DNA of 64,000 nt from Confluentibacter citreus (GCF_002807055.1 NZ_NIXN01000001.1:434001-498000), one strand, 5' to 3'; shown: positions 43,046-53,446, counted from the stretch's first letter. Notes: generated by a model from the sequence alone, not told the origin. Numbers and translations: made by a program.

Positions 43046-43079
43046 AAGCGGCATGGTAATAAATACCATGCCGCTTTTT
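43046..43079 (+). terminator. Rho-independent terminator of lepA
   Basis: AAGCGGCATGGTA (43046-43058) pairs perfectly with TACCATGCCGCTT (43064-43076) around a 5-base loop, followed by TTT. It starts 8 bp after the lepA stop. Confidence 0.88.
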
Positions 43080-43242
43080 GAAATCTCCCTCATTCTTTAG
43101 TTGGAAAGCAATGTGTTCGAGAATTTTTATATTCCCGATTATTAATAGCTCTCAAATATAGATTGTGCGTTGTTATAATGTCAAAGGTTTTTCCTCAAAA
43201 TAAGTAAGGCTATTGCGTAATTATACTAATGGCATTTAATAG

Positions 43243-43917
43243 TTAAATAAAACCTTTTTCCTCTGCAATTCTAAAAAGATCTCTGTCTTCTTTATCGGCT
43301 AAATTAAAAATTTCTTTAAGCACTCGCTTTCTTTTTTCTAATGCAGAAATGGATAGTGGTATGATATCGGGCAATTGACTCATTTTTGTGCCTTTGGATA
43401 ATTCATATAATAACTTTCTATCAATAGCATCTATTAAAAAATCATTCGCTGTTAACTTACGCATTAATTCAATGACCGATTTACTATAATATGGCCGACC
43501 TTCAATTATGGATTCAATAGCCAAAACCAGTTCTTTGGGGTTTAAGTCATTCTTTATTAAAAATCCTTCTGGATTTAAGCTTTTGAAAATAGAGTTAATT
43601 CTATAATTATCATTAAATGTTGTTGATACTATTATTTTAGAATTGGGCAAAAGTTCTATTATTTTAAGTCCTAAATCTTCACCAGATAATAGTATTCCTT
43701 CTTTAGACGGTGGTAGTTTAATGTCTAGGAGAACAATATCAAATCCTTGATGCTTTGAAGCGTCACTAATCTTTAAGTAAGCTTCATCACAATTATTTGC
43801 TGTACTAATTATGAAACTTAATTTGGTGTTTTTTAAGCTAACCTGCGAGAAGGCCTTTTTATAAGCTTCTGTTATTAGTGGATGATCTTCAATGATTAAA
43901 ACATGATATGCATTCAT
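43243..43917 (-). CDS. NarL/LuxR-type response regulator
   Basis: 224 residues. Receiver: VLIIEDHPLITEA with the acidic pair, FDIVLLDIKLPP with the phospho-acceptor, IIVSTTF and GFLIKNDL. The C-terminal HTH (LLYELSKGTKMSQLPDIIPL, SISALEKRKRVLKEIF) is LuxR-like. It is encoded 10 bp after the histidine kinase gene and is its cognate output. The pair is on the minus strand between lepA and glgA and appears to be an insertion (see the lepA repeat). Confidence 0.85.
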   Translation of the reverse strand: MNAYHVLIIEDHPLITEAYKKAFSQVSLKNTKLSFIISTANNCDEAYLKISDASKHQGFDIVLLDIKLPPSKEGILLSGEDLGLKIIELLPNSKIIVSTTFNDNYRINSIFKSLNPEGFLIKNDLNPKELVLAIESIIEGRPYYSKSVIELMRKLTANDFLIDAIDRKLLYELSKGTKMSQLPDIIPLSISALEKRKRVLKEIFNLADKEDRDLFRIAEEKGFI

Positions 43918-43927
43918 AACTAAAAAA

Positions 43928-45973
43928 TTAAGCTGGGATAATTATGTGTATTAAGGTTTTTTTATTTGCTATGGATTCTATTTTAAAAGAACCCTTTAGC
44001 TTTTCAACTCTCGATGCTATGTTTTTTAAGCCAATCCCTTTTTTGTCACTGGTAACATCAAAACCCACTCCGTCATCTTCAATAACCAAATTTAACCGTT
44101 CTGCTTCTAAATAAAAATGAATCAACACATGATGTGCTTTTGCGTGCTTGATAATGTTTTGTATGGCTTCTTGTAGAATTCTGTAGATATTAACTTTTGT
44201 AAAATCATTAATGCCATCAAATAAAATACCTTTATTTATAAGTTCATATTTAAAATGACCTACAAGGCTTTGGGTTTTTAAATATTGATCCATTATTGAT
44301 TCGAAATTTGTTTTTGTTAGGGCCTCATCTCCTTTGAGTTCGTGAGATAATAATCTAATTTCCTTTTCAATCTTTTGGATCTCGTTTAAAAACCTATGGT
44401 AATCCTCTATGGTATCATTATCACCTTTTAAATCTAAAAAGCCCATATTCATTCGGGTACCTAGTAGCTGACTTAATATGCCATCATGTAAATCTTCCGC
44501 TATTCGATGGCGCTCTTGCGTTCTGCCCTCCTCCAATTTGGCCTGCTGCCTAAGCATTAAACCATAAATTTCTTGATTGGCCTCTTGCTGTTCTTTGTCA
44601 AAAAGAAGCCGTTGGTTTTTTCCCTTTTGTAGTCTTATAAAATATAGTAATCCCAAACTTAGTGTAATAATGACCGCTATAATTGATATTAATATGTTTT
44701 GAGTGCTTAGGCGCTCGGTCTCTTTTATATATTCATCGGTCTCAAATTGTATTCGGGCAAATTTGTTCCTGTTGGCACGCTCGTTGGCTATTAAGCTATC
44801 ATTAAGTGCTATGTATTTATATAAATAGACTTTGCCCTCGTCCCCTTCTTTTAGTCTGGAGAACTGTTTTAGGGCACGTAGTTCTTCCTCATAAAACCTG
44901 CCTCTTTTACCTATCTCATGGGCTTTTTCGGCATAAAAAAGGGCTTTCTCTTTTATATTAATGGTGTAGTAGAATTCGGACATATCATTACTACTTGCAG
45001 ACAACTCATATGGTAATTGTAAATCCTCGAAAATGTTGTGTGCCTTGTTAAAAAGGGAGTCTATCGTTGCGATTTTTTTGTCTTTAGACAGGAACATGGT
45101 ATAGGCTATGTTACTGAGAATAATACCATAAGAACTAGGGTCTTTTTTGAAAAGGTCAGGGTCTTCAAGCAGTTCATCATATATATCGAATACCTTTTTA
45201 TGGTCGCCCATTTGTTTATAAACTTCAGCTATATTTATTTTTGCGTATAACTTTTTCTCATGTTCATCAGGTGTTTCTTTACTAATATCTATTGATTTTT
45301 GAAAGTAGTTCAATGCCCTGTCATATTCCTTGAGCCTTAGTAATGTCAATCCCAGTGAATTATATTCAGTGGATAATATCCCTAGGGTTTCTTTGTTTTC
45401 CGGAACCGTTAGCAACAAATTTATCGACTGTATTAGTGTCGTTTGACTACCTATGTAATCTTGATTGTCTTTTTGTAACATAGCTATATTATTGTAAAGC
45501 AATGCTTGCGGTATTTTGTGTGTAGCTGCTTTAGAAAAGGATGCGTTTTTAAAATATTTTAATGCATTGTAATAATAGTAATAGGCACTATCCTCTTCGT
45601 TTCCTCTGATATGATATAAATGACCCAATTGATAATTAATATATAGGATGCTGAGTGAATCATTCAGTTTATTTGCAAGCTTTAGATTTTCATGAAGTGT
45701 TTTTTTTGCTGTACCAAAATACTTAACATCGGCTAAATAAATTATTGTAAGGCTTCTAATAGATCTTAAAAAAACAGAATCCACATCTGTTTTTTTAGAT
45801 AATGCTATTGCTTGTTTTGCGTACGTTATCCTTGTTTCTAAATCAAATTTTGTGTTTTCAGAAAGTTTCCTCAATTTTTGTATACTATCTAATTGCTTTT
45901 GGAATGCATTACTTTGGGCTCCTAAATTGGAAACAAAAAATAAAAGAAATATATAAAGGTATTGTTTGTGCAT
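43928..45973 (-). CDS. TPR-containing sensor histidine kinase (HisKA_3)
   Basis: 681 residues. Signal peptide MHKQYLYIFLLFFVSNLGAQ, periplasmic TPR array (about 25-400; e.g. IPQALLYNNIAMLQKDNQDY, AKINIAEVYKQMGDHKKVFD), one membrane helix (ISIIAVIITLSLGLLYFI), coiled linker, HisKA_3 H-box ERHRIAEDLHDGILSQLLG and an HATPase with EAIQNIIKHAKAHH and EDDGVGFDV then KGIGLKNIASRV. The common Bacteroidota design: a TPR sensor driving a NarL-type regulator. The signal is unknown. Confidence 0.88.
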   Translation of the reverse strand: MHKQYLYIFLLFFVSNLGAQSNAFQKQLDSIQKLRKLSENTKFDLETRITYAKQAIALSKKTDVDSVFLRSIRSLTIIYLADVKYFGTAKKTLHENLKLANKLNDSLSILYINYQLGHLYHIRGNEEDSAYYYYYNALKYFKNASFSKAATHKIPQALLYNNIAMLQKDNQDYIGSQTTLIQSINLLLTVPENKETLGILSTEYNSLGLTLLRLKEYDRALNYFQKSIDISKETPDEHEKKLYAKINIAEVYKQMGDHKKVFDIYDELLEDPDLFKKDPSSYGIILSNIAYTMFLSKDKKIATIDSLFNKAHNIFEDLQLPYELSASSNDMSEFYYTINIKEKALFYAEKAHEIGKRGRFYEEELRALKQFSRLKEGDEGKVYLYKYIALNDSLIANERANRNKFARIQFETDEYIKETERLSTQNILISIIAVIITLSLGLLYFIRLQKGKNQRLLFDKEQQEANQEIYGLMLRQQAKLEEGRTQERHRIAEDLHDGILSQLLGTRMNMGFLDLKGDNDTIEDYHRFLNEIQKIEKEIRLLSHELKGDEALTKTNFESIMDQYLKTQSLVGHFKYELINKGILFDGINDFTKVNIYRILQEAIQNIIKHAKAHHVLIHFYLEAERLNLVIEDDGVGFDVTSDKKGIGLKNIASRVEKLKGSFKIESIANKKTLIHIIIPA

Positions 45974-46085
45974 ATTTTAATATAGAACAAAACAAATATA
46001 GAAACTAAAACATTTATGTTATCATTTAAATACAAAAGGCATAAAAGTGTTTTTTTAAGTTATAAAGTATTAATGATGAAAGATT

Positions 46086-46135
46086 GAAATTCCCAAACAG
46101 ATCCCTTTATTGTAGTTTTAAAATTGAATGATTAA
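46086..46135 (+). repeat. Decayed copy of the lepA 3' end
   Basis: The last 21 bases (46115-46135) are identical to the last 21 bases of lepA (43018-43038). Upstream, GAAATTCC and a CAG-containing stretch also match lepA 42991-43006 with substitutions and a 2-bp length difference. In the EIPQQ/EIPKQ part the frame is kept, afterwards it is broken. This lies in the 309-bp gap between the kinase gene and glgA. Confidence 0.8.
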
Positions 46136-46246
46136 GATTTCTCAATGCTTTTGGCTTTTTATGCTGTATTATTATTGAAAATTTTGATTAAACTTGATTC
46201 TGCAATATTTTCTTTAAAAATAAAGTTTCGCTAAAAAAATGCATAA

Positions 46247-46254
46247 TAATTTTG
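46247..46254 (+). promoter_or_regulatory. Probable -7 element of the glgA promoter
   Basis: TAATTTTG matches TAnnTTTG and lies 28 bp before the glgA ATG, in the AT-rich intergenic region. Confidence 0.4.
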
Positions 46255-46282
46255 TATGTTTATAAACTAAGCTAAATTAAAA

Positions 46283-47689
46283 ATGAAGATTATTCACGTA
46301 AGTGCAGAATGTTACCCTGTTGCAAAAGTTGGAGGACTTGCAGATGTTGTAGGAGCATTACCAAAGTATCAAAATGGGCCTAAAATGTCTTCGCAAGTTA
46401 TCATGCCTTTTTATGATAATGCGTTTACCAGAGAAAATCTGTTTTCAATCCTATATAAGTCAAATCTAAGCTTAGGCGACGTTTCTTATGAGTTTAGAAT
46501 TTTAACCTTAAAAGAAAAACCTCTTGACTTTGATGTTTTCTTTGTTGATGTGCCTGAACTCCTTTTTAAAGAGTTTGTCTATTCTTTCAATGATACCGAG
46601 CGTTTTTTAGCATTTCAAATTGCAACCTTAGATTGGATGCTCACTTGGGAAATATTTCCGGATATTATCCATTGTCATGATCATCATACCGGACTCATCC
46701 CATTCATGCTCCAAGAAAGTTTTAAATATGAGGCTTTTAGAAAAATTCCCAATATTTTAACCATACATAATGCGCAATATCAAGGGTGGTTTTCCCATGA
46801 AAAAGTGGGCTTAATCCCTCCTTTTGATTTTAATCATGTTGGTTTATTGGATTGGGGTGGAAATGTAAATCCTTTGGCGGCTGCCATAAAATGTGCTTGG
46901 AGAATTACAACGGTCTCACCAAGTTATATGGAAGAATTAAAAATAGCAGCCAATGGGTTAGAGAGTTTATTAAGTGAAGAAAGCTCAAAATGTTCTGGTA
47001 TATTAAATGGAATTGATTGGGCCGTTTGGAATCCTGAAACCGACCCTTATATTGTCGAAAACTACAATAATACAACTGTTGAATCAGGAGCGTTTGCTAA
47101 TAAAAAGTATTTGTGTGATGCATTTAATTTGGATTTTGAAAAACCTCTTTTTGCTTTTATTGGAAGATTGGTTGACGAAAAAGGTTCAGATTTGTTTCCT
47201 GAAGTATTCAAATGGGTCCTAGAAAAAAATAATGTCACCATCTTATTGTTGGGTTCGGGAAATAAGTTTGTAGAAAATCAATTAGAAGCCCTAAAAAATG
47301 ATTATATTGGAACATATAACGCTTTTATTGGATATGATGAGAGGTTATCGCATATCATTTATGCAGGAGCCGATTTTTTACTCATGCCGTCCCGAGTTGA
47401 ACCCTGTGGCTTGAATCAAATGTATGCTTTAAGGTATGGCACCATTCCGGTTGTTCGAAGCATTGGTGGTTTAAAAGATACCGTTATAGATATTTCAGAA
47501 AAAAACGGGTTTGGGATATGCCATGAAGAGGTTACCGTTTTAGACATAATAAATGCTATAGATAGAGCTACCGCTCTTTATAACGAACAATCAAAATATA
47601 AAAAACTAAGGAGCAAAATTATGGAAATAGATCACTCCTGGAACGTTTCGGCGCAAGAATACATAAATTTATATAACTCTATAAACTAA
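46283..47689 (+). CDS. glgA: Glycogen synthase
   Basis: 468 residues, GT5 family. The N-terminal ADP-glucose loop HVSAECYPVAKVGGLADVVG contains the KVGGL signature. The catalytic region has HNAQYQGW, the C-terminal Rossmann half FIGRLVDEKGSDL and SRVEPCGLNQMYALRYGTIP with the conserved Glu. It extends alpha-1,4-glucan from ADP-glucose. It is 7 bp before glgC and heads the glgA-glgC-glgB operon. Confidence 0.94.
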   Translation: MKIIHVSAECYPVAKVGGLADVVGALPKYQNGPKMSSQVIMPFYDNAFTRENLFSILYKSNLSLGDVSYEFRILTLKEKPLDFDVFFVDVPELLFKEFVYSFNDTERFLAFQIATLDWMLTWEIFPDIIHCHDHHTGLIPFMLQESFKYEAFRKIPNILTIHNAQYQGWFSHEKVGLIPPFDFNHVGLLDWGGNVNPLAAAIKCAWRITTVSPSYMEELKIAANGLESLLSEESSKCSGILNGIDWAVWNPETDPYIVENYNNTTVESGAFANKKYLCDAFNLDFEKPLFAFIGRLVDEKGSDLFPEVFKWVLEKNNVTILLLGSGNKFVENQLEALKNDYIGTYNAFIGYDERLSHIIYAGADFLLMPSRVEPCGLNQMYALRYGTIPVVRSIGGLKDTVIDISEKNGFGICHEEVTVLDIINAIDRATALYNEQSKYKKLRSKIMEIDHSWNVSAQEYINLYNSIN

Positions 47690-47695
47690 CTAATT

Positions 47696-48961
47696 ATGAT
47701 TAACAATAAGGTTTTAGCCATCATATTAGGTGGCGGTCAAGGATCTAGATTACACCCTCTAACTGAAAAAAGATCTAAACCTGCCGTGCCAATAGCAGGG
47801 AAATATAGATTGGTAGACATTCCTATATCTAATTGTATTAATGCCGACATTAAACGTATGTTTGTGTTAACCCAATTTAATTCGGCGTCTTTAAATCGAC
47901 ATATTAAAGACACCTATCACTTCAGTTTTTTTAGTAGTGCATTCGTTGACGTTCTGGCGGCAGAGCAAACACCAGGAAACAAAGGCTGGTTTCAAGGCAC
48001 GGCAGATGCTGTTCGCCAAAGCATGCATCACTTTTTAAGACATGACTTTGAATATGCTTTAATCCTCTCTGGTGACCAATTGTACCAAATGGATTATGAT
48101 AAAATGATAGAGGCCCATGAAAAAAATAACGCAAAAATTTCTATTGCAACTATTCCTGTTAATGCCAAAGACGCTACTTCTTTCGGCATATTAAAATCTA
48201 ATGAAGAAAGCTTAGTAACCTCTTTTATTGAAAAACCAGACGCTAGTTTATTGCCTGAATGGACTTCAGATGTAAGTGACGAGATGAAACGTGAAGGGCG
48301 TCATTATCTTGCCTCTATGGGTATTTACATATTTAATAGAGACCTATTAGTGGAATTGATGAACGATACTTCTACCATAGATTTTGGTAAGGAAATCATC
48401 CCCCAATCTATACAAAAACATAAAACATTGAGCTATCAATACGAAGGGTATTGGACAGATATCGGTAATATTGATTCTTTTTTTGAAGCAAATATTGGAT
48501 TAACGGACAATATTCCTAAGTTTGATTTGTACGATAGAAATAAGCGTATTTATACCCATGCTAGAATGTTACCCACTACTAAAATTGCCGGAACAACTTT
48601 AGACAAAGCGGTAATTGCTGAAGGATGTATTATTGGCGCTGGTAAAATTGAACAATCCGTTATTGGTATTCGATCCAGAATTGGTAAAGACTCTACCGTT
48701 ATAAAAACCTATATGATGGGTAGCGATTATTATGAAACGCTAAAAGAGATTGAAGAAAAACAAATAAGAATCTTAATGGGCATTGGAGAGCGTTGCTACA
48801 TTAAAAATGCTATTCTCGATAAAAATTGTCGTATTGGTGATGATGTAAGAATAAATGGTGGCGATCACTTGCAAGACACAGAAACAGACACCTATGCCAT
48901 TAGAGATGGTATTGTAGTAATTAAAAACGGAGCAACTATTCCTCACGGATTTGTAATTTAA
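47696..48961 (+). CDS. glgC: Glucose-1-phosphate adenylyltransferase
   Basis: 421 residues. The nucleotidyltransferase core reads ILGGGQGSRLHPLTEKRSKP, then VPIAGKYRLVDIPISN and GTADAVRQ. FIEKPDASLLPEW is the sugar-phosphate loop and the C-terminal left-handed beta helix is visible (IIGAGKIEQSVIG, RIGKDSTV, NCRIGDDVRI). It makes ADP-glucose for GlgA. It is separated from glgB by 3 bp. Confidence 0.95.
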   Translation: MINNKVLAIILGGGQGSRLHPLTEKRSKPAVPIAGKYRLVDIPISNCINADIKRMFVLTQFNSASLNRHIKDTYHFSFFSSAFVDVLAAEQTPGNKGWFQGTADAVRQSMHHFLRHDFEYALILSGDQLYQMDYDKMIEAHEKNNAKISIATIPVNAKDATSFGILKSNEESLVTSFIEKPDASLLPEWTSDVSDEMKREGRHYLASMGIYIFNRDLLVELMNDTSTIDFGKEIIPQSIQKHKTLSYQYEGYWTDIGNIDSFFEANIGLTDNIPKFDLYDRNKRIYTHARMLPTTKIAGTTLDKAVIAEGCIIGAGKIEQSVIGIRSRIGKDSTVIKTYMMGSDYYETLKEIEEKQIRILMGIGERCYIKNAILDKNCRIGDDVRINGGDHLQDTETDTYAIRDGIVVIKNGATIPHGFVI

Positions 48962-48964
48962 TAT

Positions 48965-50875
48965 ATGGCACAAGTAAAAGTTTATAGTCTATTTACGGAC
49001 TTCGATATCAACCTTTTTAAAGCAGGTAAACACTATAGGCTTTTCGAAAAATTTGGATCACACCTAGTTACTGTCGAGGGTATTGAAGGTACTTATTTTG
49101 CAGTATGGGCCCCTAGCGCTAAGCAAGTTTCTGTTATAGGTGATTTTAACTTTTGGACAGAAGGCGAGCATCAATTAAACGTGCGTTGGGATAGCAGTGG
49201 TATCTGGGAAGGATTTATTCCTTTAGTTGGAAAAGGCAACCTATATAAATATAAAATTGAAAGTCATAATAATGGCATAAAAACAGAAAAGGCCGATCCC
49301 TATGCCAGACGTAGTGAGCATCCTCCAAAAACAGCCTCTGTTGTTTGGGAAGACTCCTATAAATGGAAAGATAACGATTGGATGAAAAAACGCAAAAAAC
49401 ACAATGCGTTGGATGCTCCATATTCTGTTTATGAAGTGCATTTAGGCTCTTGGAAAAAACAGGTAGAAGAAGACCGTTTCCTGTCTTATTTTGAGTTAGC
49501 TGACGATTTGGTTACCTATGTAAAAGACATGAATTTTACGCATGTAGAACTCATGCCCATCATGGAATTTCCTTATGACCCATCATGGGGATACCAAGTA
49601 ACTGGCTATTTTGCTCCTTCATCACGGTTTGGGTATCCAGAAGAGTTTAAATATTTAGTTGATAAACTACACCAAAACGATATTGGTATTATTTTAGATT
49701 GGGTGCCCTCCCACTTTCCGGAAGATGCCCACGGATTAGGCTTTTTTGATGGTTCTTGCTTATATGAGCATCCTGATAAAAGAAAAGGCTATCACCAAGA
49801 TTGGAAGAGTTTGATTTTTAATTATGGCAGAAACGAGGTAAAATCGTTTTTAATAAGTAATGCCATTTTTTGGCTGGAACAATACCATACAGATGCCTTG
49901 CGTGTAGATGCTGTTGCTTCCATGTTGTTTTTGGATTATTCTAGGGAAGAAGGCGAATGGGAACCCAATATTTATGGTGGACGGGAAAATTTAGACGCTA
50001 TTGCGTTTTTAAAAGAGTTAAATGAAGAAGTCTATAAATCGTTCCCAGATGTACAAACCATTGCCGAAGAATCTACCGCATTTACTGGCGTTTCTAAACC
50101 TGTCTTTTTAGGCGGATTGGGTTTCGGAATGAAATGGATGATGGGCTGGATGCACGATACCCTTGATTATTTTTCAAAAGACCCTATTTATAGACAATAT
50201 CATCAAAACGACATTACCTTTAGTTTGGCCTACGCATTTACCGAAAATTTCATGCTTCCGCTATCCCATGACGAAGTAGTATATGGTAAAAATTCCATTT
50301 TAGGAAGAATGCCGGGCGATGAATGGCAACGTTTTGCAAACCTACGCTTGCTTTATGGCTATATGTTTACACATCCTGGAACAAAATTGTTGTTTATGGG
50401 AAGCGAATTCGGCCAGTATAACGAGTGGGATTTTCAAGGTAGTTTAGACTGGAACTTGCTGGACTTTAAACCGCATCAAGATCTAAAAAACTATTTTAAA
50501 GCTTTAAACACCTTTTATAAATCGCAACCAGGTTTATTTGAAAAACAATTTAGCCACGATGGTTTTGAATGGATTAGTTATGATGACCACCAAAATTGCG
50601 TCATCAGCTATATACGGAAAGGAAACAATCCTGAAAATGATGTTGTGGTTTTATGTAATTTAACACCAACTGTCTACAAAAAATATAAAATAGGTATTCC
50701 TATAATGGGCAAATTGGTAGAAGTTTTTAATAGTGATGCTGTAGAGTTTGGAGGTAGTGGCGTTTCAAATAAAAGGGCCATAACCATAAAAAATGAACCG
50801 TGGAATGGCAAGAAAAATTCTGCACAAATAACATTGGCTCCTTTAAGCATGATTGCTTTTAGTCTAAAAGCATAG
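48965..50875 (+). CDS. glgB: 1,4-alpha-glucan branching enzyme
   Basis: 636 residues, GH13 family. N-terminal CBM48 (GTYFAVWAPSAKQVSVIGDF), catalytic barrel with the nucleophile in LRVDAVASML, the acid in IAEEST and LSHDEVVYGK, then SRFGYPEEFK and MGSEFGQYNEWD. It makes alpha-1,6 branches on glycogen. A strong hairpin terminator at 50900 ends the operon. Confidence 0.95.
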   Translation: MAQVKVYSLFTDFDINLFKAGKHYRLFEKFGSHLVTVEGIEGTYFAVWAPSAKQVSVIGDFNFWTEGEHQLNVRWDSSGIWEGFIPLVGKGNLYKYKIESHNNGIKTEKADPYARRSEHPPKTASVVWEDSYKWKDNDWMKKRKKHNALDAPYSVYEVHLGSWKKQVEEDRFLSYFELADDLVTYVKDMNFTHVELMPIMEFPYDPSWGYQVTGYFAPSSRFGYPEEFKYLVDKLHQNDIGIILDWVPSHFPEDAHGLGFFDGSCLYEHPDKRKGYHQDWKSLIFNYGRNEVKSFLISNAIFWLEQYHTDALRVDAVASMLFLDYSREEGEWEPNIYGGRENLDAIAFLKELNEEVYKSFPDVQTIAEESTAFTGVSKPVFLGGLGFGMKWMMGWMHDTLDYFSKDPIYRQYHQNDITFSLAYAFTENFMLPLSHDEVVYGKNSILGRMPGDEWQRFANLRLLYGYMFTHPGTKLLFMGSEFGQYNEWDFQGSLDWNLLDFKPHQDLKNYFKALNTFYKSQPGLFEKQFSHDGFEWISYDDHQNCVISYIRKGNNPENDVVVLCNLTPTVYKKYKIGIPIMGKLVEVFNSDAVEFGGSGVSNKRAITIKNEPWNGKKNSAQITLAPLSMIAFSLKA

Positions 50876-50899
50876 AAGCAAGTTGAGATATACATAATT

Positions 50900-50945
50900 A
50901 TACCGCTTATAATTTGTGGCTTGCATAAATTATAAGCGGTATTTT
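50900..50945 (+). terminator. Terminator of the glg operon
   Basis: ATACCGCTTATAATTT (50900-50915) pairs perfectly with AAATTATAAGCGGTAT (50927-50942) around an 11-base loop, followed by TTTT. It separates glgB from the GH31 gene, which then needs its own promoter or readthrough. Confidence 0.85.
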
Positions 50946-51019
50946 TAATGAATATTGACAAGAAAACGCTATTAAATTCATTATTTTCGACAATTAATTT
51001 ATACATTTTAATTTCTTAT

Positions 51020-53425
51020 ATGATATTAAACACCGAATTAGAATATAAAGGGAATTTGTTCCCAACCAAAATAATATCTTACGTAAAAAACAGGGACACT
51101 TTAACGTTTACTTCAGAAAACGGAGTGGCATTACAAGTTACCGTGGTTAGAGACAGTGTGTTGAGATTCAGATTTACCACAACATCTGTTTTTGAAAAAG
51201 ATTTTTCGTATGCCATCACAAAATATGCTAGTAGAGGCTATAATTTTCTTGAAGTAACAGAAGACGATACGTTTTATATTATCACCACATCAAAACTAAT
51301 TTGTAACATTTCAAAAACCGATTTAAGAAGTTTTATTTATGATGCTAAAGACAAAACGCTTTTATCTGAAGATGAATTAGGTTTCCATTGGGAAGAAAGC
51401 TATCACTATGGAGGCAATATTGTTAAAATGTCTAAAACATCGCAAGACAGTGAAAGTTACTATGGTTTGGGTGATAAACCTACAGACAATAATCTGAAAG
51501 GCAAACGTTTTGAAAACTGGGTAACAGATTCTTATGCCTTTGGTAAAAATACAGACCCTATATACAAGGCCATTCCTTTTTATACGGCTTTACATCACGG
51601 CAAATCGTATGGAATCTTTTTTGACAATACGTTTAAATCTGAATTTGATTTTTGTCAAGAAAGAAGAAATATTACCAGTTTTTGGGCGCATGGTGGTGAA
51701 ATGAATTATTATTTCATCTATGGCCCTGCGATGTCCGATGTTGTAGCAAATTATACAGATTTAACAGGAAAACCGCATGAAATGCCAGCGCTTTGGACTT
51801 TAGGATACCACCAATGCAAATGGAGTTATTACCCAGAGTCTAACGTCAAGGAAATCACCAATAAATTTAGGGAATTACAAATTCCTTGTGATGCCATTTA
51901 TCTGGACATCGATTATATGGAAGGATTTAGGTGTTTTACTTGGAGTAAGGAATATTTTCCTGACCCAAAAAGAATGGTTAAGGAATTAGCCGACCAAGGT
52001 TTTAAAACCATTGTTATTATTGATCCGGGAATTAAAATAGACAAAGATTACTGGGTTTTTAAAGAAGGCCTAGAAAATGATTATTTCTGTAAGCGTGCCG
52101 ATGGGCCTTATATGAAAGGTAAAGTATGGCCAGGGGAATGTTATTTCCCAGATTTTACAAATCCTGAAGTTCGCGAATGGTGGTCCGATTTGTTTAAAGA
52201 ACTAGTAGAAGACATCGGCGTAAAAGGTGTTTGGAATGATATGAATGAACCTGCCGTTATGGATGTACCGGGAAAATCGTTCCCAGATGATGTAAGACAT
52301 GATTATGAAGGCAATCAATGTAGTCACAGAAAAGCGCATAATATTTATGGTATGCAAATGGCTCGTGCTACGTATCAAGGCCTTAAAAAATTCTCTTACC
52401 CAAAGAGGCCTTTTGTTATTACAAGAGCTGCTTACTCGGGTACCCAGCGCTATACATCAAGTTGGACGGGTGATAACGTAGCGTCTTGGGAACACCTTAC
52501 CATTGCCAATGTACAAGCGCAACGTATGTGCATGTCCGGCTTTTCATTTATTGGATCGGATATTGGCGGGTTTGCAGAACAACCAAATGGTGAATTATAT
52601 GCAAGATGGATACAATTAGGTATTTTCCATCCGTTTTGTAGAACACACTCCTCTGGAGATCATGGCGATCAAGAGCCTTGGGCTTTTGGTAGAAATATTA
52701 CCGATATTGTTAGGAAGTTTATTGAGTTAAGATACCAGTTACTTCCGTATTTATACACCGCTTTTTGGAGATATGCGAGTGAAGGCGTTCCTATTTTAAA
52801 ATCATTGGTATTATTTGATCAAGAAGATAAACATACGCACCATAGAAACGATGAGTTTATTTTTGGTGAAAAAATACTGGTTTGTCCTGTAAACGCCCCT
52901 AACTCCAGAGGAAGACGCATGTATTTCCCTAGAGGAAATTGGTACAACCTGTGGACAGACGAATTGGTTGAAGGCGGCCAAGAACTTTGGGTGGATGCCG
53001 ATTTAGATAGCATGCCTATTTTTATTAAAGAAGGTTCCATGATTCCGAAATACCCAGTACAACAATATGTTGGGGAAAAGGTTATTGACGAATTAAAATT
53101 TGATGTGTATTATAAACCCGGTAAAGAATCGTCGCAATTATTTGAAGATGCCCACGATGGCTACGATTATATAAAAGGCAGATATAGTTTTAGGGAATTT
53201 AATTTAATTGGAAAAGAAAAAGAACTCATCATCCAACAACATAAGTCGGGGAAATTTGATGCTCCGTATCAAACGTTTAAATTAGAACTTCATGGTTTGC
53301 CCTTTAAAGTTGGAAAAGTTAAAATTGATAAAGAAGGGTTCTTGTGCGAGGAAATCGTTGTTGATGGAGAAACCACCATCATCGTAGATAAAAACTTTAG
53401 AGAAGTTGTTATAACAAGCTTATAG
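51020..53425 (+). CDS. Family 31 alpha-glucosidase
   Basis: 801 residues from the ATG at 51020 (MILNTELEYKGNLFPTK); the earlier ATG at 50948 lies directly behind the terminator and gives an unnatural hydrophobic prefix. Domains are an N-terminal beta-sandwich, the GH31 barrel with nucleophile in KGVWNDMNEPAVM, acid in SSWTGDNVASWEH and MCMSGFSFIGSDIGG, and C-terminal beta domains. No signal peptide, so the enzyme is cytoplasmic and probably trims glycogen or maltodextrin. It follows glgB. Confidence 0.92.
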   Translation: MILNTELEYKGNLFPTKIISYVKNRDTLTFTSENGVALQVTVVRDSVLRFRFTTTSVFEKDFSYAITKYASRGYNFLEVTEDDTFYIITTSKLICNISKTDLRSFIYDAKDKTLLSEDELGFHWEESYHYGGNIVKMSKTSQDSESYYGLGDKPTDNNLKGKRFENWVTDSYAFGKNTDPIYKAIPFYTALHHGKSYGIFFDNTFKSEFDFCQERRNITSFWAHGGEMNYYFIYGPAMSDVVANYTDLTGKPHEMPALWTLGYHQCKWSYYPESNVKEITNKFRELQIPCDAIYLDIDYMEGFRCFTWSKEYFPDPKRMVKELADQGFKTIVIIDPGIKIDKDYWVFKEGLENDYFCKRADGPYMKGKVWPGECYFPDFTNPEVREWWSDLFKELVEDIGVKGVWNDMNEPAVMDVPGKSFPDDVRHDYEGNQCSHRKAHNIYGMQMARATYQGLKKFSYPKRPFVITRAAYSGTQRYTSSWTGDNVASWEHLTIANVQAQRMCMSGFSFIGSDIGGFAEQPNGELYARWIQLGIFHPFCRTHSSGDHGDQEPWAFGRNITDIVRKFIELRYQLLPYLYTAFWRYASEGVPILKSLVLFDQEDKHTHHRNDEFIFGEKILVCPVNAPNSRGRRMYFPRGNWYNLWTDELVEGGQELWVDADLDSMPIFIKEGSMIPKYPVQQYVGEKVIDELKFDVYYKPGKESSQLFEDAHDGYDYIKGRYSFREFNLIGKEKELIIQQHKSGKFDAPYQTFKLELHGLPFKVGKVKIDKEGFLCEEIVVDGETTIIVDKNFREVVITSL

Positions 53426-53446
53426 AACATTTTGTTCTGAATTGAT

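Noticed and set aside
50948-51019. Earlier in-frame start for the GH31 gene
   Set aside because: It begins 5 bp after the glg terminator stem and adds a hydrophobic stretch without signal-peptide logic; 51020 gives a usual GH31 start.
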